The notes: generated by a model from the letters alone, not told the origin. DNA of 64,000 nt from Hippopus hippopus (GCA_946811185.2 OX328105.1:32801394-32865393), one strand, 5' to 3'; shown: positions 43,990 to 54,879, numbered from the stretch's first letter. A program made the numbers and translations.

Positions 43990-44240
43990 TCATTTAGTGG
44001 AAGTTGTTTTTGACAGAGTAGAAAACATGATTGGAAAACTGTTACTGTACTGGTTACAAGTATTTTCTTCGTATCCGCGCCAGGTTTTCATGAGTCTTCC
44101 TTCACAGGGTCGTTAAAACTCGGGACTGTGTGGTAAAGAATTATTTCTTAAGCTGTCAAGCGCTACTCAGGGCGCATTAAACATGGCTCAACAAGTTACC
44201 AGCATTTTCTCCTTTTCCCACAATGATTTCATAAGTCTCC
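43990..44240 (-). mobile_element. Family A fragments
   Basis: 43990-44142: GGAAGTTGTTTTTGACAGAG, TACTGGTTACAAGTATTTTC, GTGTGGTAAAGAATTA. 44193-44240: AAGTTACCAGCATTTTCTCC and CACAATGATTTCATAAG. Confidence 0.55.
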
Positions 44241-44244
44241 TAAA

Positions 44245-45343
44245 TTGTTGTTAGTCTTCCTGTTCCGAAAGTATCGGCTTAAAATGAATACACCATAAAT
44301 TGCAATACGTATATGCTCTTCCATGTAGACCATTCAAACATGCGTAGTGTGGATTATTTTCTTTTCTCTTCTTATTTGTCAAAGAACGGTATTTATTTCA
44401 CGCTAATAAGGCGTCTGTAATATGCATGTGTAGTTGAGTAAAATTTTGTCATGCAAAAAGTAACATTTTCCATGACGACTCCATTCTATTGATTTAATAT
44501 TTCTGCAACGACCGGAACATTTGCCATTTACCGTGAATGACTTTTTGAAGACCAAATAGCGTTTTGAAGATGTCACTGTTTTTCATTATTTGTGTTTATG
44601 TGTGGAATGCACTTATGACGTATGCATAAGGAATGTAACATATAGACCATTCGGCTAATCAAAAGCTACACAGCAATATTTTCAAACGTTAGATAGACTT
44701 ATGTTAGACAGCAATTTTCAATTTTTATAATATCAGCCCTCTGTGTTTTCAGAAATTCGGTCACGCTTCATCAATCAAATGTAAGCTTTAACTTTTGGAA
44801 GGACGGGTATAAACAGGAATACAGAGAGTATGTGTTAAATAAGGAACCGACAACTAAGTTTTTGAAAGGAAGCCCTAATCCACCGGTGCCGATCAACATA
44901 TTCAGAGCTGGTCTACAATTCAGAGCCGGTCCAAATAATCGGAGCCTTTGATTATTTATGTCAATTTTGTGTTAATTCTTGTCAATTCTTTGCCAGCAGC
45001 GAACAGAAAAGTTCAAGACAATAATTCACAGTCGTAGGGCAGCAAAACTTTCTCTTATTTGTTAAGTTAATGGCAATATCAGTCTGAAATTCGGTCCTTC
45101 ACGTATCATATAGGCTACGGTCAACCCACGGCACAAATGATTCAGACAACACTGTACACATTCTACAACTTTCCATGGTGTAGAAAACAGGTTAAAAGAC
45201 CAGAGCATTGCGTGACTTTCTCCCTTTTTCGAAATTCAAAGACATAAGAACACATTAGTACAAAGAATGACATGAATGACAAGCTTAGCTATTTTTCATT
45301 TGTTTTTGAGCCGATACTTTCGGAACCGGAAGACCAACACAAC
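44245..45343. mobile_element. 1.1-kb element with ~36-bp TIRs
   Basis: Left TGTTCCGAAAGTATCGGCTT preceded by GTTGTTAGTCTTCC; right AGCCGATACTTTCGGAACCG followed by GAAGACCAACACAAC. These are inverted with few mismatches. The interior is AT-rich, non-coding and not repeated in the window. Superfamily unknown. Confidence 0.6.
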
Positions 45344-45437
45344 ATTTTCTTGTCAGAGCCATTGGCTCTGAGAATGAAGATTCCTACCCTTGATTACCTA
45401 TCAAGCGCTGAATACTCAGTGAGCATTAAACGTTGCT

Positions 45438-45575
45438 CAATAGTGGAGGTTGTCTTTGATAGAGTAGAAAACACTGTGGAAAAAGGAGGAAATGCTGGTT
45501 TCCAGCATTTTCTCCTTTTCCCCACAATATTTTCGTAAGTCTTCTTTCACAAGGCCGTCAAAAACCAGGACTGTG
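45438..45575 (-). mobile_element. Family A, partial
   Basis: GGAGGTTGTCTTTGATAGAG, GGAGGAAATGCTGGTTTCCA / GCATTTTCTCC, GGCCGTCAAAAACCAGGACT. The left TIR is missing. Confidence 0.65.
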
Positions 45576-45639
45576 TGTGTATTGAAATAACAATATTTGG
45601 GTTGTTTTGACTCACAGAAAAGGTTCATTTCATTAATTC

Positions 45640-45680
45640 AGCATTCTAAGGGTTAAGAATTGTTGGTGAATACGGACACA
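45640..45680. mobile_element. Family D right-end fragment
   Basis: GCATTCTAAGGGTTAAGAAT followed by TGTTGGTGAATACGGACAC. Confidence 0.5.
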
Positions 45681-45715
45681 GAAGTAAGCAAGTAATCTAT
45701 AGAGCGCCAAATAAA

Positions 45716-46083
45716 ATGAAAGGCCCAATAGCGGCCAATAAATCAAAGCAGGTATTACAATGCGTTTCAACTTAAATCATACCATTTAAAAATATAGAAA
45801 ATATTATGAGGATGACAATTTGTTATTGTGTGTATGATTGGTACAAGTGTAAGTCACCGGCAAAAAATATGAATTTTAAAATCAGGCAAGAGGTAAACAA
45901 AAGATAGAGTTACCTGGCAAGTTTTAACCTAGTTTTGAAATTAATTTCTCTGCCAGCGACTCATACTGGGACTGACCGTGCAATAACAGATTGTCTACTT
46001 CACAATAATTTCCATACTTTTAAATGGTATGATTTAAGTTGAAATGCATTTCAACTTCCGCTTTGTTCATTTTGCAGCTATTG
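45716..46083. mobile_element. Family E palindromic MITE
   Basis: AAGGCCCAATAGCGGCC start; AATCATACCATTTAAAAATA / TACTTTTAAATGGTATGATT arms; CAAAAGATAGAGTTACCTGG at the centre; TTTCTCTGCCAGCGACTCAT. A good reference copy. Confidence 0.85.
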
Positions 46084-46089
46084 TTACTT

Positions 46090-46868
46090 TAACAGATTTT
46101 CAATCTGGAAATAAAACATAAATGAGTTCAAATTCATCGTTGTTTTTGTCCAGAACGTCTCAGTAAAGCGGACAGTCTAGATCAGTCTGATCCTCATCTA
46201 TACTCGCTGCACAGCCAACACTAGTTGTGATACTATAGTTGTATAAACCCTTAGGGCGCCAAATTAACTTAACAGAAATGTTCTTTCTAGAAATTAAACA
46301 TAAAAAAAATCGAATTCAATGTTGTTTTTGTCCAGAACGTCTCAGCAAAGCAGACAGCGTAGATCAAAGATCAGACTGCACGTTCTGTGTAGTCTGATCT
46401 TGATATGTACTCACCTCAAAGGCAACAATAGTTGTGAAACTATAGTTGTATTAACCCGCAGAGCACCGAATAAATTTAACAGACATTTTCAGTCTAGATA
46501 TTAAACACAGATCAATTCAAATTTGTACCAAATGTCTCAGCAAAGCGGACGGTGTAGATCAAAGATCACACTGCACGTTCTGTGTAGTATGATCTTGATC
46601 TATACTGGCCGCAAATGCAACTATAGTCGTGAAACTATAGGTGTATAGACCCTTAAAGCGCCAAATCAACTTAGCAGACACTTTCAGTTTAGAAATTCAA
46701 TATAACTAAGTACAAATTCAACCTTGCTTTTGTGCAGAAGGTCCGAGTACAACGGAAAGTGTTGATTAAAAATCAGACTGCACGTTCGATGCATTCTGAC
46801 CTTGATGTATACTCGCTGCAAAGGCAACTATATATGTGAAATGCGCTTTCAGGGTAAAGCTATAAATC
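46090..46868. repeat. Four-unit tandem array of B-type hairpins
   Basis: Units near 46090, 46268, 46478 and 46673 (178-210 bp). Each has TTTTGTCCAGAACGTCTCAG (or variant), a GATCAAAGATCAGACTGCAC / GTGTAGTCTGATCTTGAT hairpin, CAACTATAGTTGTGAAACTA and CGCCAAAT.AACTTAACAGA. Unit 1 has a collapsed hairpin. Confidence 0.85.
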
Positions 46869-46869
46869 C

Positions 46870-47470
46870 GTTACGAGTTCTTCCATTCAGCTTTTTTGCT
46901 TGTTTAAATTCCTTGAAAATGTCAGCTTTGCGGATAATTTGACTACGTCGACAAATTAACTTCTTCACTTTTGAACTGAGCTGCTACGCTTCCTTTATAA
47001 TCCAAGAAAATCTAGACATATTTGATATTATTATTCGCCGTGTAAAGTACGTTAATCATCGTTTGAATTGAAAATTTTGAGTTCCTTAACCTTTTAATCG
47101 AGTGGTGTTTGATATTGCTATTGCGTTTCATTCGCTGACAGGTTAAGGAGTATAGAAGCTGGGAGCAAGAAGTGGATATACAGAGATGCAGGGAAGGACA
47201 GACGTAGGGAAAGACGGACGCAAGGGCAAGCCGTGCTGAAAGATTTGCAATTGAACTTTGTAAATAATGTTTCATTCATCTTATTCATGTACTTACTGGG
47301 TTTCATAAACGCTAGGACTCTTTGAACAGTGCGTTGTCCAACAAGATTCCCGCGAAAACCCATAGACACGAGCTAGGATGGTTTCCAGAACCTCTGGGTT
47401 AGATATCCGGCACTTTAACAACTGAGTCACCCCTTTTTCCGCCTTGAAAATTTGAGGGAAAAAAATTTTT
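46870..47470. other. No firm feature
   Basis: AT-rich. The minus strand of 47340-47440 has a weak tRNA-like GGGTGACTCAGTTGTTAAAG, not enough to call. GGACAGACG-type words lie near 47195. Confidence 0.35.
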
Positions 47471-47715
47471 GTTTGCTTTTGTGCTGTTTAACGCCGTTTT
47501 CAACATTATTTCAGTTATATTGAGGCGGTCAGTGAACATATCAATGTTTTTCTGGAGTTTCTTTAACCAGTAACTCGCACAGTATTCTGCTCAAGCTAAG
47601 ACAGCTTTGCCACATAACCATCATCTAAACAATGATCAGCGGTAAGAGAGGAATAATCCTGTCTTCTCAATCACTTTCTTAATCCTCGAACAGAAATTGG
47701 CCAAGCTGGGAATTC
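47470..47715 (-). mobile_element. tRNA-derived SINE, decayed head
   Basis: GTGCTGTTTAACGCCG, TTTCAGTTATATTGAGGCGG, CACAGTATTCTGC, CACATAACCATCATCTAAAC and AATGATCAGCGGTAAGAGAG. The head is mostly lost near AAGCTGGGAATTCGAGAC. Confidence 0.6.
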
Positions 47716-47783
47716 GAGACAGCGTCATGGTTGCTTCAAGTCCTGAGTCTGAAACTGTAACTTTGTATAAAATCATGTATAGA

Positions 47784-48046
47784 CAGGGTCGTAGCTGCCT
47801 ATACGCAAAACGCAGTTGCGTACACTTTACAAAAAAGAAAGAAAGAAAGAAAAAAACAAAATGCCCAAAACTGTCACCAGAGACAATCAAATAGCTTCTA
47901 CAATTCAAAATTTTTCTGAGGGAGCCCAAGACCCCCTGGGAAATCCCCACCCCCCCTCCACTTTCCCCTCTCGGCACTTCGCAACTCAGGTAATGCTTTC
48001 GGTATAACTTTTGCATATACTTTATTTTTGGCTAGCTGCGCCACTG
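47784..48046 (-). mobile_element. Family H element, copy 2
   Basis: CAGGGTCGTAGCTGCC start and GGCTAGCTGCGCCACTG end; ATAGA directly flanks both sides. Reverse of 26527-26778. Contains (GAAA)n near 47838. Confidence 0.7.
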
Positions 48047-48414
48047 ATAGATACTAAATTCAAGATGTTCAAGAAGCAAGATGTTCAATAGTAAATGATA
48101 CCAATACAATACAAACAAATACATGTTCGAATTGCTTATGTCTCGCTGTCTTGAGTACTTTTTTGCACTTCAACGGTGGGATGTTATGTAATAGAATTGT
48201 AATTTGTAACAAAAGTAGTTCTAGGTGTCCATATCAGTTGATTAAATCTCCCAATCGCCATGTAATTGTCTGGTGCAAAAGTATACAATTTACTGGATAG
48301 CATCAAGCGAGATTGAACATCGTAATGTGTTATAGACATGCAACGCGGGCATTGTCACAGGGATAGATGATATCGAAATCAGGTATTCTGGTGTAACAAT
48401 GTTTTTTTTTTAAT

Positions 48415-48560
48415 GAGAGTCATGCACTTTGAAATGGGGGCCTAATGCATCTTCAAAAAATATGCGCAGGCTGACGTAGGTCGAAACTTTTTGCTGTTGG
48501 TTAAATTTCGGTATGCAACAGGACCGTTCTTCCTCATGACTAAGCTAGTTATTTTGACAA
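48415..48560 (-). mobile_element. Family C, truncated
   Basis: GAAATGGGGGCCTAATGCAT, ATGCGCAGGCTGACGTAGGT (one hairpin arm only), GCAACAGGACCGTTCTTCCT; the right third is missing. Confidence 0.6.
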
Positions 48561-48622
48561 AATGTGTTCGTATTAAATGACTGATTGCTTGGTATATTTG
48601 GTATATGCATTTCCAGCATACA

Positions 48623-48795
48623 TTAACTCTTTACTAAATGACAAAATGTTAGAACTGACCAAACTGAAAGTACTCGTAGAAGAGGGGAAGGAGAAAAGGT
48701 TCGTTATCAGCATTTTTCTCCTTTCCAACAAAGTCTTCAAAAGCCGTTCAAAAGTCGTTGGGTCGTTAAACTTAGGGTTGTGTGGTGAATGGTTA
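48623..48795 (-). mobile_element. Family A, shortened, TTAA ends
   Basis: TTAACTCTTTACTAAATGAC to GTGTGGTGAATGGTTAA. A gap removes the GATGGGATT...GTAGAAAAC segment; the hairpin is GGAGAAAAGGTTCGTTATCA. Confidence 0.7.
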
Positions 48796-48855
48796 AATCT
48801 CCTTTTTCCCAGAGTGCCACTCGTATGAAAACACTCCAAAGATCCTAAATCGCTA

Positions 48856-48856
<1 letters not shown>

Positions 48857-48899
<43 letters not shown>

Positions 48900-48930
48900 G
48901 TCTCTCTCTCTGTCTCTGTCTCTCTCTCTG
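48857..48930. repeat. (TC)n/(TGTC)n microsatellite
   Basis: About 16 TC units, then CTGTCTC-type interruptions. Confidence 0.97.
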
Positions 48931-48949
48931 GAAACAGTTCAAAAGTCAA

Positions 48950-49085
48950 AATGCTTTTCTTGAGTTTATCAGCTGAGAGAAAGGAATGAATCCTGTCGCA
49001 ACGACTAGCATCAATCCACGGAGAATCCAAAGAAATTGGGGAGCTGGGGATTCGAACCGGCGACCGATTCGGCACGAAAGACGGA
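48950..49085 (-). mobile_element. SINE head fragment
   Basis: Minus strand GGTCGCCGGTTCGAATCCCC is a consensus B box. TAGGGTCCGTCTTTCGTGCC precedes it and ATTCTCCGTGGATTGATG follows. The A box is not clear. Confidence 0.5.
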
Positions 49086-49149
49086 CCCTACCAAAGTAGG
49101 TTCAAGTAATATACAGATGTCGAAGTTACATCTTGTAAATCAATGTGTC

Positions 49150-49403
49150 GTGCCCTGTGAAAAGGGGGTTTAATGCATCTGCAAAAAGTACAGACCAATA
49201 TCAGTCTGTGCAATCCGCGAAGGCTGACATGGGTCGAAACTTTTTGCCAGTTTGTAAATTTTCTGCATGTCCAAGAACCATTCTATCTTTTAATTCAATT
49301 GAAAATTGAAAATAAATTTTATGAGTCACAAGTTATGCGATGACTTGCTTGGTATAATGCATCACGTTTAAAGCTCCTTTTGCCACAGCGCCGATCATAA
49401 ATA
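49150..49403 (-). mobile_element. Family C MITE, reversed
   Basis: TGCCCTGTGAAAAGGGGGTT, hairpin CAATATCAGTCTGTGCAATC / CGCGAAGGCTGACATGG, GGTATAATGCATCACG, end CCACAGCGCCGATCATA. Confidence 0.8.
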
Positions 49404-49802
49404 AGTAAGATAAAACACGACCTTCTGCGATTTAGGTAGATGCTTGTCACGGACTTGTGAAATACGGATCAATCAAACAAAACTTCTGAAGGTCTTCCTA
49501 CGCAATAAATCCTTTGAAGAGGCATGACGCCACATTAATGCACAGTTCAGTGCTTGACACGGCTTTCTTTCAAACCATCGAGTCTTGGTCACGCACTTGA
49601 TGTTGATACGCAGACAATGACTTGAAAATAATTTTATTCTGGTCAAGGTTTCAATAGAAAGGTATAGGTAGGTGCCCCCTGGGCGCTGTGATATGACGAA
49701 ACACCGAACAAACTTACTGTAGACCTAATAAATGCAAGATACAAGTTATTTTGAAACTTTCCATTTCCTAGTAACTGGCAGGTTTCAAAGCCACGTATTG
49801 TA

Positions 49803-49971
49803 TTGACCCTTTACCAAACAACAAAATTTTAGAATGGTCCAAATTAAAAGCATCCGCAGACTACAGATAAAATGTGGCTTTTAAGGGTGGAATTTGTGTC
49901 TAAAAAAAGTTAAAAAACAATGTAGAAAAGGGAGTTGGTAAAAACCCGAAAATTTTGTCCTAAAGAGTTAA
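49803..49971 (-). mobile_element. Family A, hairpin lost
   Basis: TTGACCCTTTACCAAACAAC, TTAGAATGGTCCAAATTAAA, ACAATGTAGAAAAGGGAGTT and end TCCTAAAGAGTTAA. No paired central arms remain. Confidence 0.55.
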
Positions 49972-50596
49972 ATACACGTGCTCTAAATAAAGAACAAAAA
50001 ACGAAAGAAAAGAAATGCCTTCTTGAGTAAATCTAAAATACTTTGAGAAAGCGAACATTCCATTTTCACAAGTAAATGCCCCTTTTTCAAAAGTATTTTT
50101 ATGAGACGTCTATAAATGGTGCGTAAGAAAAGGCATTTGCGTAATGCAACGGTTTAAGTCATGAGCATGGATCGATTGTAAAATTTTAATGAGCTCTGTT
50201 CATTCAAAGAAAACTTGCAGGACGACTGAGAAATTATCTTTGTACATGACGCCTCGCAATGAGGCGTGTGAACTTCAAACAGATCTTATCAAAGATCTTT
50301 TCGGTCTGGGATGCAATAAGCCTTGTTGGTAATGCGTGAATAATCCGGCTTTGTTGTCTAGATTCAAAATTAACTCGACTACAATGGATCAGACGAGCTG
50401 CACATCAGACGCAACGCAGAAATATCCCCTTGCATTGCCTTCCTGAAAATAATGGAAAGTAATGCTTTATATGCTTGTAATGACTTATTAGTCCCCAAAC
50501 CGTTTCACAAACAAAAAATGGCTACAAGTTTTCCTCTGTCCATTTGTGGTTACGTCCGTCCACTCGTTCTCCGAATTCGGAGTCTGCGATATAAAT
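49972..50596. other. No recognisable feature
   Basis: Unique AT-rich DNA; GATCTTATCAAAGATC near 50283 is a small palindrome only. Confidence 0.45.
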
Positions 50597-50890
50597 TTTA
50601 AAGTAACAATAGCTACCAAAAGTAAACAAAGCGCGTGTTAAATTGCAATTGAATTTAAATAATATCATTTAAAAGTATAGAAAGTATTCCGAAAATGACA
50701 ATCTGTTATTGTACGGTCGATCCAAGTGTTAGTCGCTGGCAGAGAAATTAATTTCAAAACCAGGTTAAAAGCTGCCAGGTCATTTTTTCTTTTGTTTACT
50801 TTGTGCCTGATTCTAAAATTTATTTCTCTGGTAGCGACAAAAACTTTGACCGACCATACAATAACATACTGTAAATAGACAACAAAATGG
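50597..50890. mobile_element. Family E, right end truncated
   Basis: AACAATAGCTACCAAAAGTA start, ATAATATCATTTAAAAGTAT, GTTAGTCGCTGGCAGAGAAA / TTTCTCTGGTAGCGACAAAA, then stops after CCATACAATAACATACTG. Confidence 0.75.
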
Positions 50891-51005
50891 AAACAACGCA
50901 TATTTCATTTGACTTAGGCTAGAGTAAAGGTTAATGTCACTGTTGTTAAAAAAACAGAAGATATCTCAATTAAACTGTATCAACAATCTATATGCTTAAA
51001 TATTC

Positions 51006-51224
51006 CATAGACGACAAAATTTAAGACTTGTCCAACTTAAAAGCATTTGCAGACGACATAATAAATGTGGCTAAAATGATGGTATTGGTCTTCGAAATAG
51101 AAGAAAACATTGTTGGAAAAGGAGAAAATTCCGTGTACCAGCATTTTTTCCTTTTCCTATAGTGTTTTCGAAAGCTTGCGCTTTCAGGGTCTTCAAAACT
51201 TGGGAATGTGTGGTAAAAGGTGAA
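51006..51224 (-). mobile_element. Family A MITE, reversed
   Basis: AGACGACAAAATTTAAGACT, AAAGCATTTGCAGACGACAT, hairpin GGAGAAAATTCCGTGTACCA / GCATTTTTTCC, AATGTGTGGTAAAAGG. Confidence 0.75.
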
Positions 51225-51264
51225 CACATAATGGTATACCATGAGCCTAGCCGTTATGGAAAAA

Positions 51265-51910
51265 CCTGTGATCTTTGGGAGTCAGAGAGCGTGACGGTAC
51301 CCAAACGTTAACGTAATCAAACATAGAGAAAGTAACAGAGATTAACCCTTTGTCACACAATCCCGACTTTTAAGGACCCTGGGGAATTAAGCTTTTAAAA
51401 ACATGTAGGGAAAAGGAGAAAATACTTGCATCCAGTATTTTCTCCTCTTTCGCGAAATGTTTCTGCCCTTTCAGAAACAAAATGCATCATTTGAACCATG
51501 ATTAGTTTCTCTTCTAGAAATGCTTTCATTAAAGATGAGTCAAAAACTTTGTTGTGTGATAAAGGCTTAAGTCAGACCAACACTCTTTAGTACAGCGTCA
51601 CAATAGCAATGAGGACAACCCTGTATTCTCGACAGAGCATGGCAGTAGCACTCAAAGCAAACGTCCACTTTCTGGTAGAGCGTGACAGTAGCGCCCAGAA
51701 TAAAGCTCTACTCTCTGGTCACGCACAGCAGCAGTACTGAGACAAACTTGTCTTTTTTGGTAGAGCGGGACAATTGCAAACAAGAAAACTTTGTTAGGGC
51801 ATGGCATGACAGAGAGACTGTGCAACTTGGGACAAACCAGTACCCTACGTTAAGGCGTGGCAGTAGCCGATTCAGAATGACCTTCTACCTTTTTATAGAG
51901 CACATACACA
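51265..51910. repeat. Decayed ~44-bp minisatellite, block 1
   Basis: Units keyed on AGAGC.TG.CAGTAGC recur near 51285, 51630, 51675, 51719, 51761, 51797, 51851 and 51895, each followed by GA.GACAAAC.TGT-like sequence. Interrupted by an A copy. Confidence 0.6.
51342..51570 (+). mobile_element. Family A MITE within minisatellite, TTAA ends
   Basis: TTAACCCTTTGTCACACAAT to GATAAAGGCTTAA; hairpin GGAGAAAATACTTGCATCCA / GTATTTTCTCC with paired substitutions in both arms. Confidence 0.8.
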
Positions 51911-51960
51911 CCAGTTCCTTTGTTTGGACCAGGTCTATCTATGTCAGAATGTTTCGTCTT

Positions 51961-52096
51961 AACAATAGAATGCACGAACGCAGGTCTGTCTATCTATGGA
52001 CGTGAACAGGTTTTTCTTTAGATAGAAACACCTGCCCAAGTGCAAGAAAGACCTGCCGACGTGCGTAGATAGATTTGCTTTCGTGCATTCTATTGT
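51961..52096. mobile_element. Palindromic MITE, single copy
   Basis: ACAATAGAATGCACGAACGC and GCTTTCGTGCATTCTATTGT; inner arms CTGTCTATCTATGGACGT / ACGTGCGTAGATAGATTTG. Confidence 0.75.
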
Positions 52097-52099
52097 ATG

Positions 52100-53235
52100 T
52101 ATTGTTGCACGACACTGAGTCATGCATACACGGTCATGAAGGAAGTCGGTATTCTCGCGACCTTGATCATGTTCCAGAATTGTGTTGATCAATGGGAAGA
52201 ATTTTGCCAGTATATTACAGGACAAATAGATTTTAAACATGATTCCTGTTTGTGTTCAACACAGCTATTATTTATTTATTTATTTAAATTTAAATAAAAT
52301 CATTAATGAATCTATCCCTTCATATTTCCAATATGTGCTATCACATTAAGGCTAACCTTTAAAACACTGTCGGAAAGGTGCATTTTCATATGTTTAAACT
52401 CACATAATGTCATCTTTAAATTCTGTTAATGCAAAAAGGACAATTAATTCCTAGACCCATCTAATTTTTAATGTTGTTCTGGTTTTCATCCATGAGTGAA
52501 GGCAAAAGTGAGAAAAAGTTTATCACCGATGCATGTACTAAAAGATGTCTATAACATAGTTGTATTTTAGTTCTATGCATCCTAATTCCTATTTAAACAA
52601 CTGTTCGTTTGTCGGTATTAACACAGGTTAGCCAGTGGAGCGATAAAAATCTCTTGTTTTTGTCTAATTGCGAAAAAGTCAAGAAAGCATTCATTCGTTC
52701 ATTTATATCTGAGATTTTCAGACCAGTTGTCCTAGTCGGACACAGTAGTGTGCTTTTTGACAAGGTACGTTTTCCTAGCCCTGGTCTAGCTTGTAAAACA
52801 AGTATTGTAGCACGATCCCTGGTTTCAGTAGCTGCTGTACCATTCAGCACTGACCTACAGCCCTATATATACAACAGCTTGATTTAGTGCAAACGAGCCG
52901 TGAACAGTCAGTAGAGTTCAAAATACGGAAGCATATCCGGCTATAGCTGGAATCCATAAATATTCAAGTATGTCAATGTGAGCCGACTGAATACTGAAAT
53001 CACTTGTGCAGCATCTACAAACCTACCCGAATAAAAAAAAAGGGTCGATGCTCATAAGGAGTCAATCTTTATCGATGATTAATTATCATTCTAGTGAGAA
53101 AATAAATAAATGAATAAATAAAAAGTATGAGAAAGTTATGTGCGATACATTACACATATTATACGCTTGTTTTTTACTTGAACAGGTCCAAAAGAGTTCG
53201 GCAAAATGACTCTGCCGTCCAGTGAATACTGACGG
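52100..53235. other. No recognisable feature
   Basis: AT-rich with a small (TTTA)n near 52266. A 92-codon plus-strand open frame at 52609-52887 overlaps an 85-codon minus-strand frame and resembles no known family; not called. Confidence 0.4.
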
Positions 53236-53236
53236 T

Positions 53237-53363
53237 GGCCGATGTGTAATTCGGATATCGACCTCGTACATCGGCCTTTCCGTATAAGAAAGACTTGGAC
53301 ACCCCGCGAGCGCTTTGCGCTCTCAGTGTGAAGCTGGTGCCCAGGTCTTTCTTATACAGAAAG
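53237..53363. repeat. Two adjacent inverted repeats
   Basis: GGCCGATGT (53237) / ACATCGGCC (53268) touches a second palindrome CTTTCCGTATAAGAAAGACT / GGTCTTTCTTATACAGAAAG (53276-53363). The second loop contains a smaller GCGAGCGC...GCGCTCTC pair. MITE-like or foldback. Confidence 0.7.
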
Positions 53364-53404
53364 ATCTTGTCCTCAATCGATAACCTATACTTACAAACTT
53401 CCGT

Positions 53405-53845
53405 CCTTTGGTTGGTAGATCATAGCGGTAGCAGCCACGGCAAACTTTAACTCTTTGCTATAGAGCGTGACCGTACGTAAGACAACAAACCTGTACCATT
53501 TTGAAAAGCATGGCAGTAGAGCTCAGGACAAACTTGTTCTCCGGTATTTCCTTCCAATCAGGAAAAACGTTTACTTTCTTGCAGAGCATGACAGACGCAC
53601 TCTGGACAACTTTTTTACACTTTGGTAGAGCATGCCGCTAGCACGCGGACCAATCTACTTCTCTTTTGTAGAACATGTCGATAGCAACGAGGACAGCACT
53701 CTAGGCTTTTGTTGCGCATGGCAATACCAATGAAGACAAAATTTTACTTTTTGGGAAAGAGTGGCTTCAAAACTCCAAACAATTTTGTACCCTTTGGTAG
53801 GGTATGGCATTAGAAATAAAGACAAACTTGTGTTTTTGAAATAAT
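53405..53845. repeat. Decayed ~43-bp minisatellite, block 2
   Basis: GTAGAGCATG.C..TAGCA-type starts near 53418, 53459, 53501, 53582, 53626, 53667, 53714, 53757 and 53797. Same consensus as the block at 51.3-51.9 kb. Confidence 0.6.
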
Positions 53846-54194
53846 GATAAGAAATCTTTATCTTATGCCGAGAGGAAATGTTCACTTTATTAGCTAGGTC
53901 AACATTTTTTTTCCCTTTATTTTGATGCAGACGTATTTTGACTCTTCCTTATCATGGATTTTTAAAACATTCCAGCAATTTAAGTATTTTTTCACCGCGA
54001 TGTTAATTGAAACCACACTTTCGCACACCCAGCAATACATGTATATAGATCGTTTGAGACCCCTAATGAAACACTTCCTACGCTTGGGCTTTTTATTTTG
54101 TAGATATATATACTTTCGCCCACGAATTCACGGCAAACACGAAGGCAATGTCCTCAACTTGTTCCCGATGCTGCCTTTACCATTTTGTAAAAAT

Positions 54195-54460
54195 CTATAT
54201 GAGCTATGCTCTGGCAAAAGGGGGCTTAATGCATCTCCGTGATGGATTATACAAAGTATGTAATCACATAGTTTTTGATCCATAAAGTCTTTTTGTTTAA
54301 CAATCGACTGAATCTGGAGGTAGAGTGGTCCTTTGACATGCAGTACATTTACAAACAGCAAAGAGTTTTGGTTATATCAGCCTGCGCGTACAGCGCAGAC
54401 TGACATGGGTCGATACTTTTTGCAATGCATTATGCCCTATTTTCACAGAGCAATGGCTTT
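54195..54460 (+). mobile_element. Family C MITE
   Basis: TATGAGCTATGCTCTGGCAA, GATCCATAAAGTCTTTTTG, hairpin TATATCAGCCTGCGCGTA / GCGCAGACTGACATGG, end CACAGAGCAATGGC. Confidence 0.85.
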
Positions 54461-54643
54461 TATATCTGAGAGTAGTCATCCGAGGTCGACAATAGACTGT
54501 AGGTGGAAAATCAATAGAAAAAAAAATATCATAATGATTCGTTATCTTATTTATATGAAAACATACAACAACCGGTTTCCTTGGTTTCGGGCGCAGGTGT
54601 CTAAAATTCCAGGTAATGATAAATCTTTTTCATAAGTTTTGTA

Positions 54644-54856
54644 TTAACTCTTTACAACGTGACAAACGACTCTTTTATACAGAAAGCACGACCTGACAAC
54701 AAATGAAGCGTGGCTCATATGAAAGAATCGATCTTTTAAAACACTGTGGGCAAAGGAGGAAATGCTGGTTACCAACATTTTCTCCTTTTCCGCAAGGTTT
54801 TTCAAAACCTTCCCCTGTTGACGATCGTTAAATGAGTAATCGTTTGATAAAGGGTT
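54644..54856 (-). mobile_element. Family A MITE, reversed
   Basis: TTAACTCTTTACAACGTGAC, hairpin GGAGGAAATGCTGGTTACCA / ACATTTTCTCCTTTTCC, GTTTGATAAAGGGTTA. Confidence 0.75.
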
Positions 54857-54879
54857 ACCACTTACAGTGGCAAACTAAA

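Noticed and set aside
46090..46868. CRISPR-like array (hairpin repeats with spacers)
   Set aside because: Units are ~200 bp, the spacers are also repeated and the genome is eukaryotic; it is a tandem MITE array.
52609..52887. 92-codon frame possibly coding
   Set aside because: It is mirrored by a similar-length frame on the other strand, has no family resemblance and no splice or transcription evidence.
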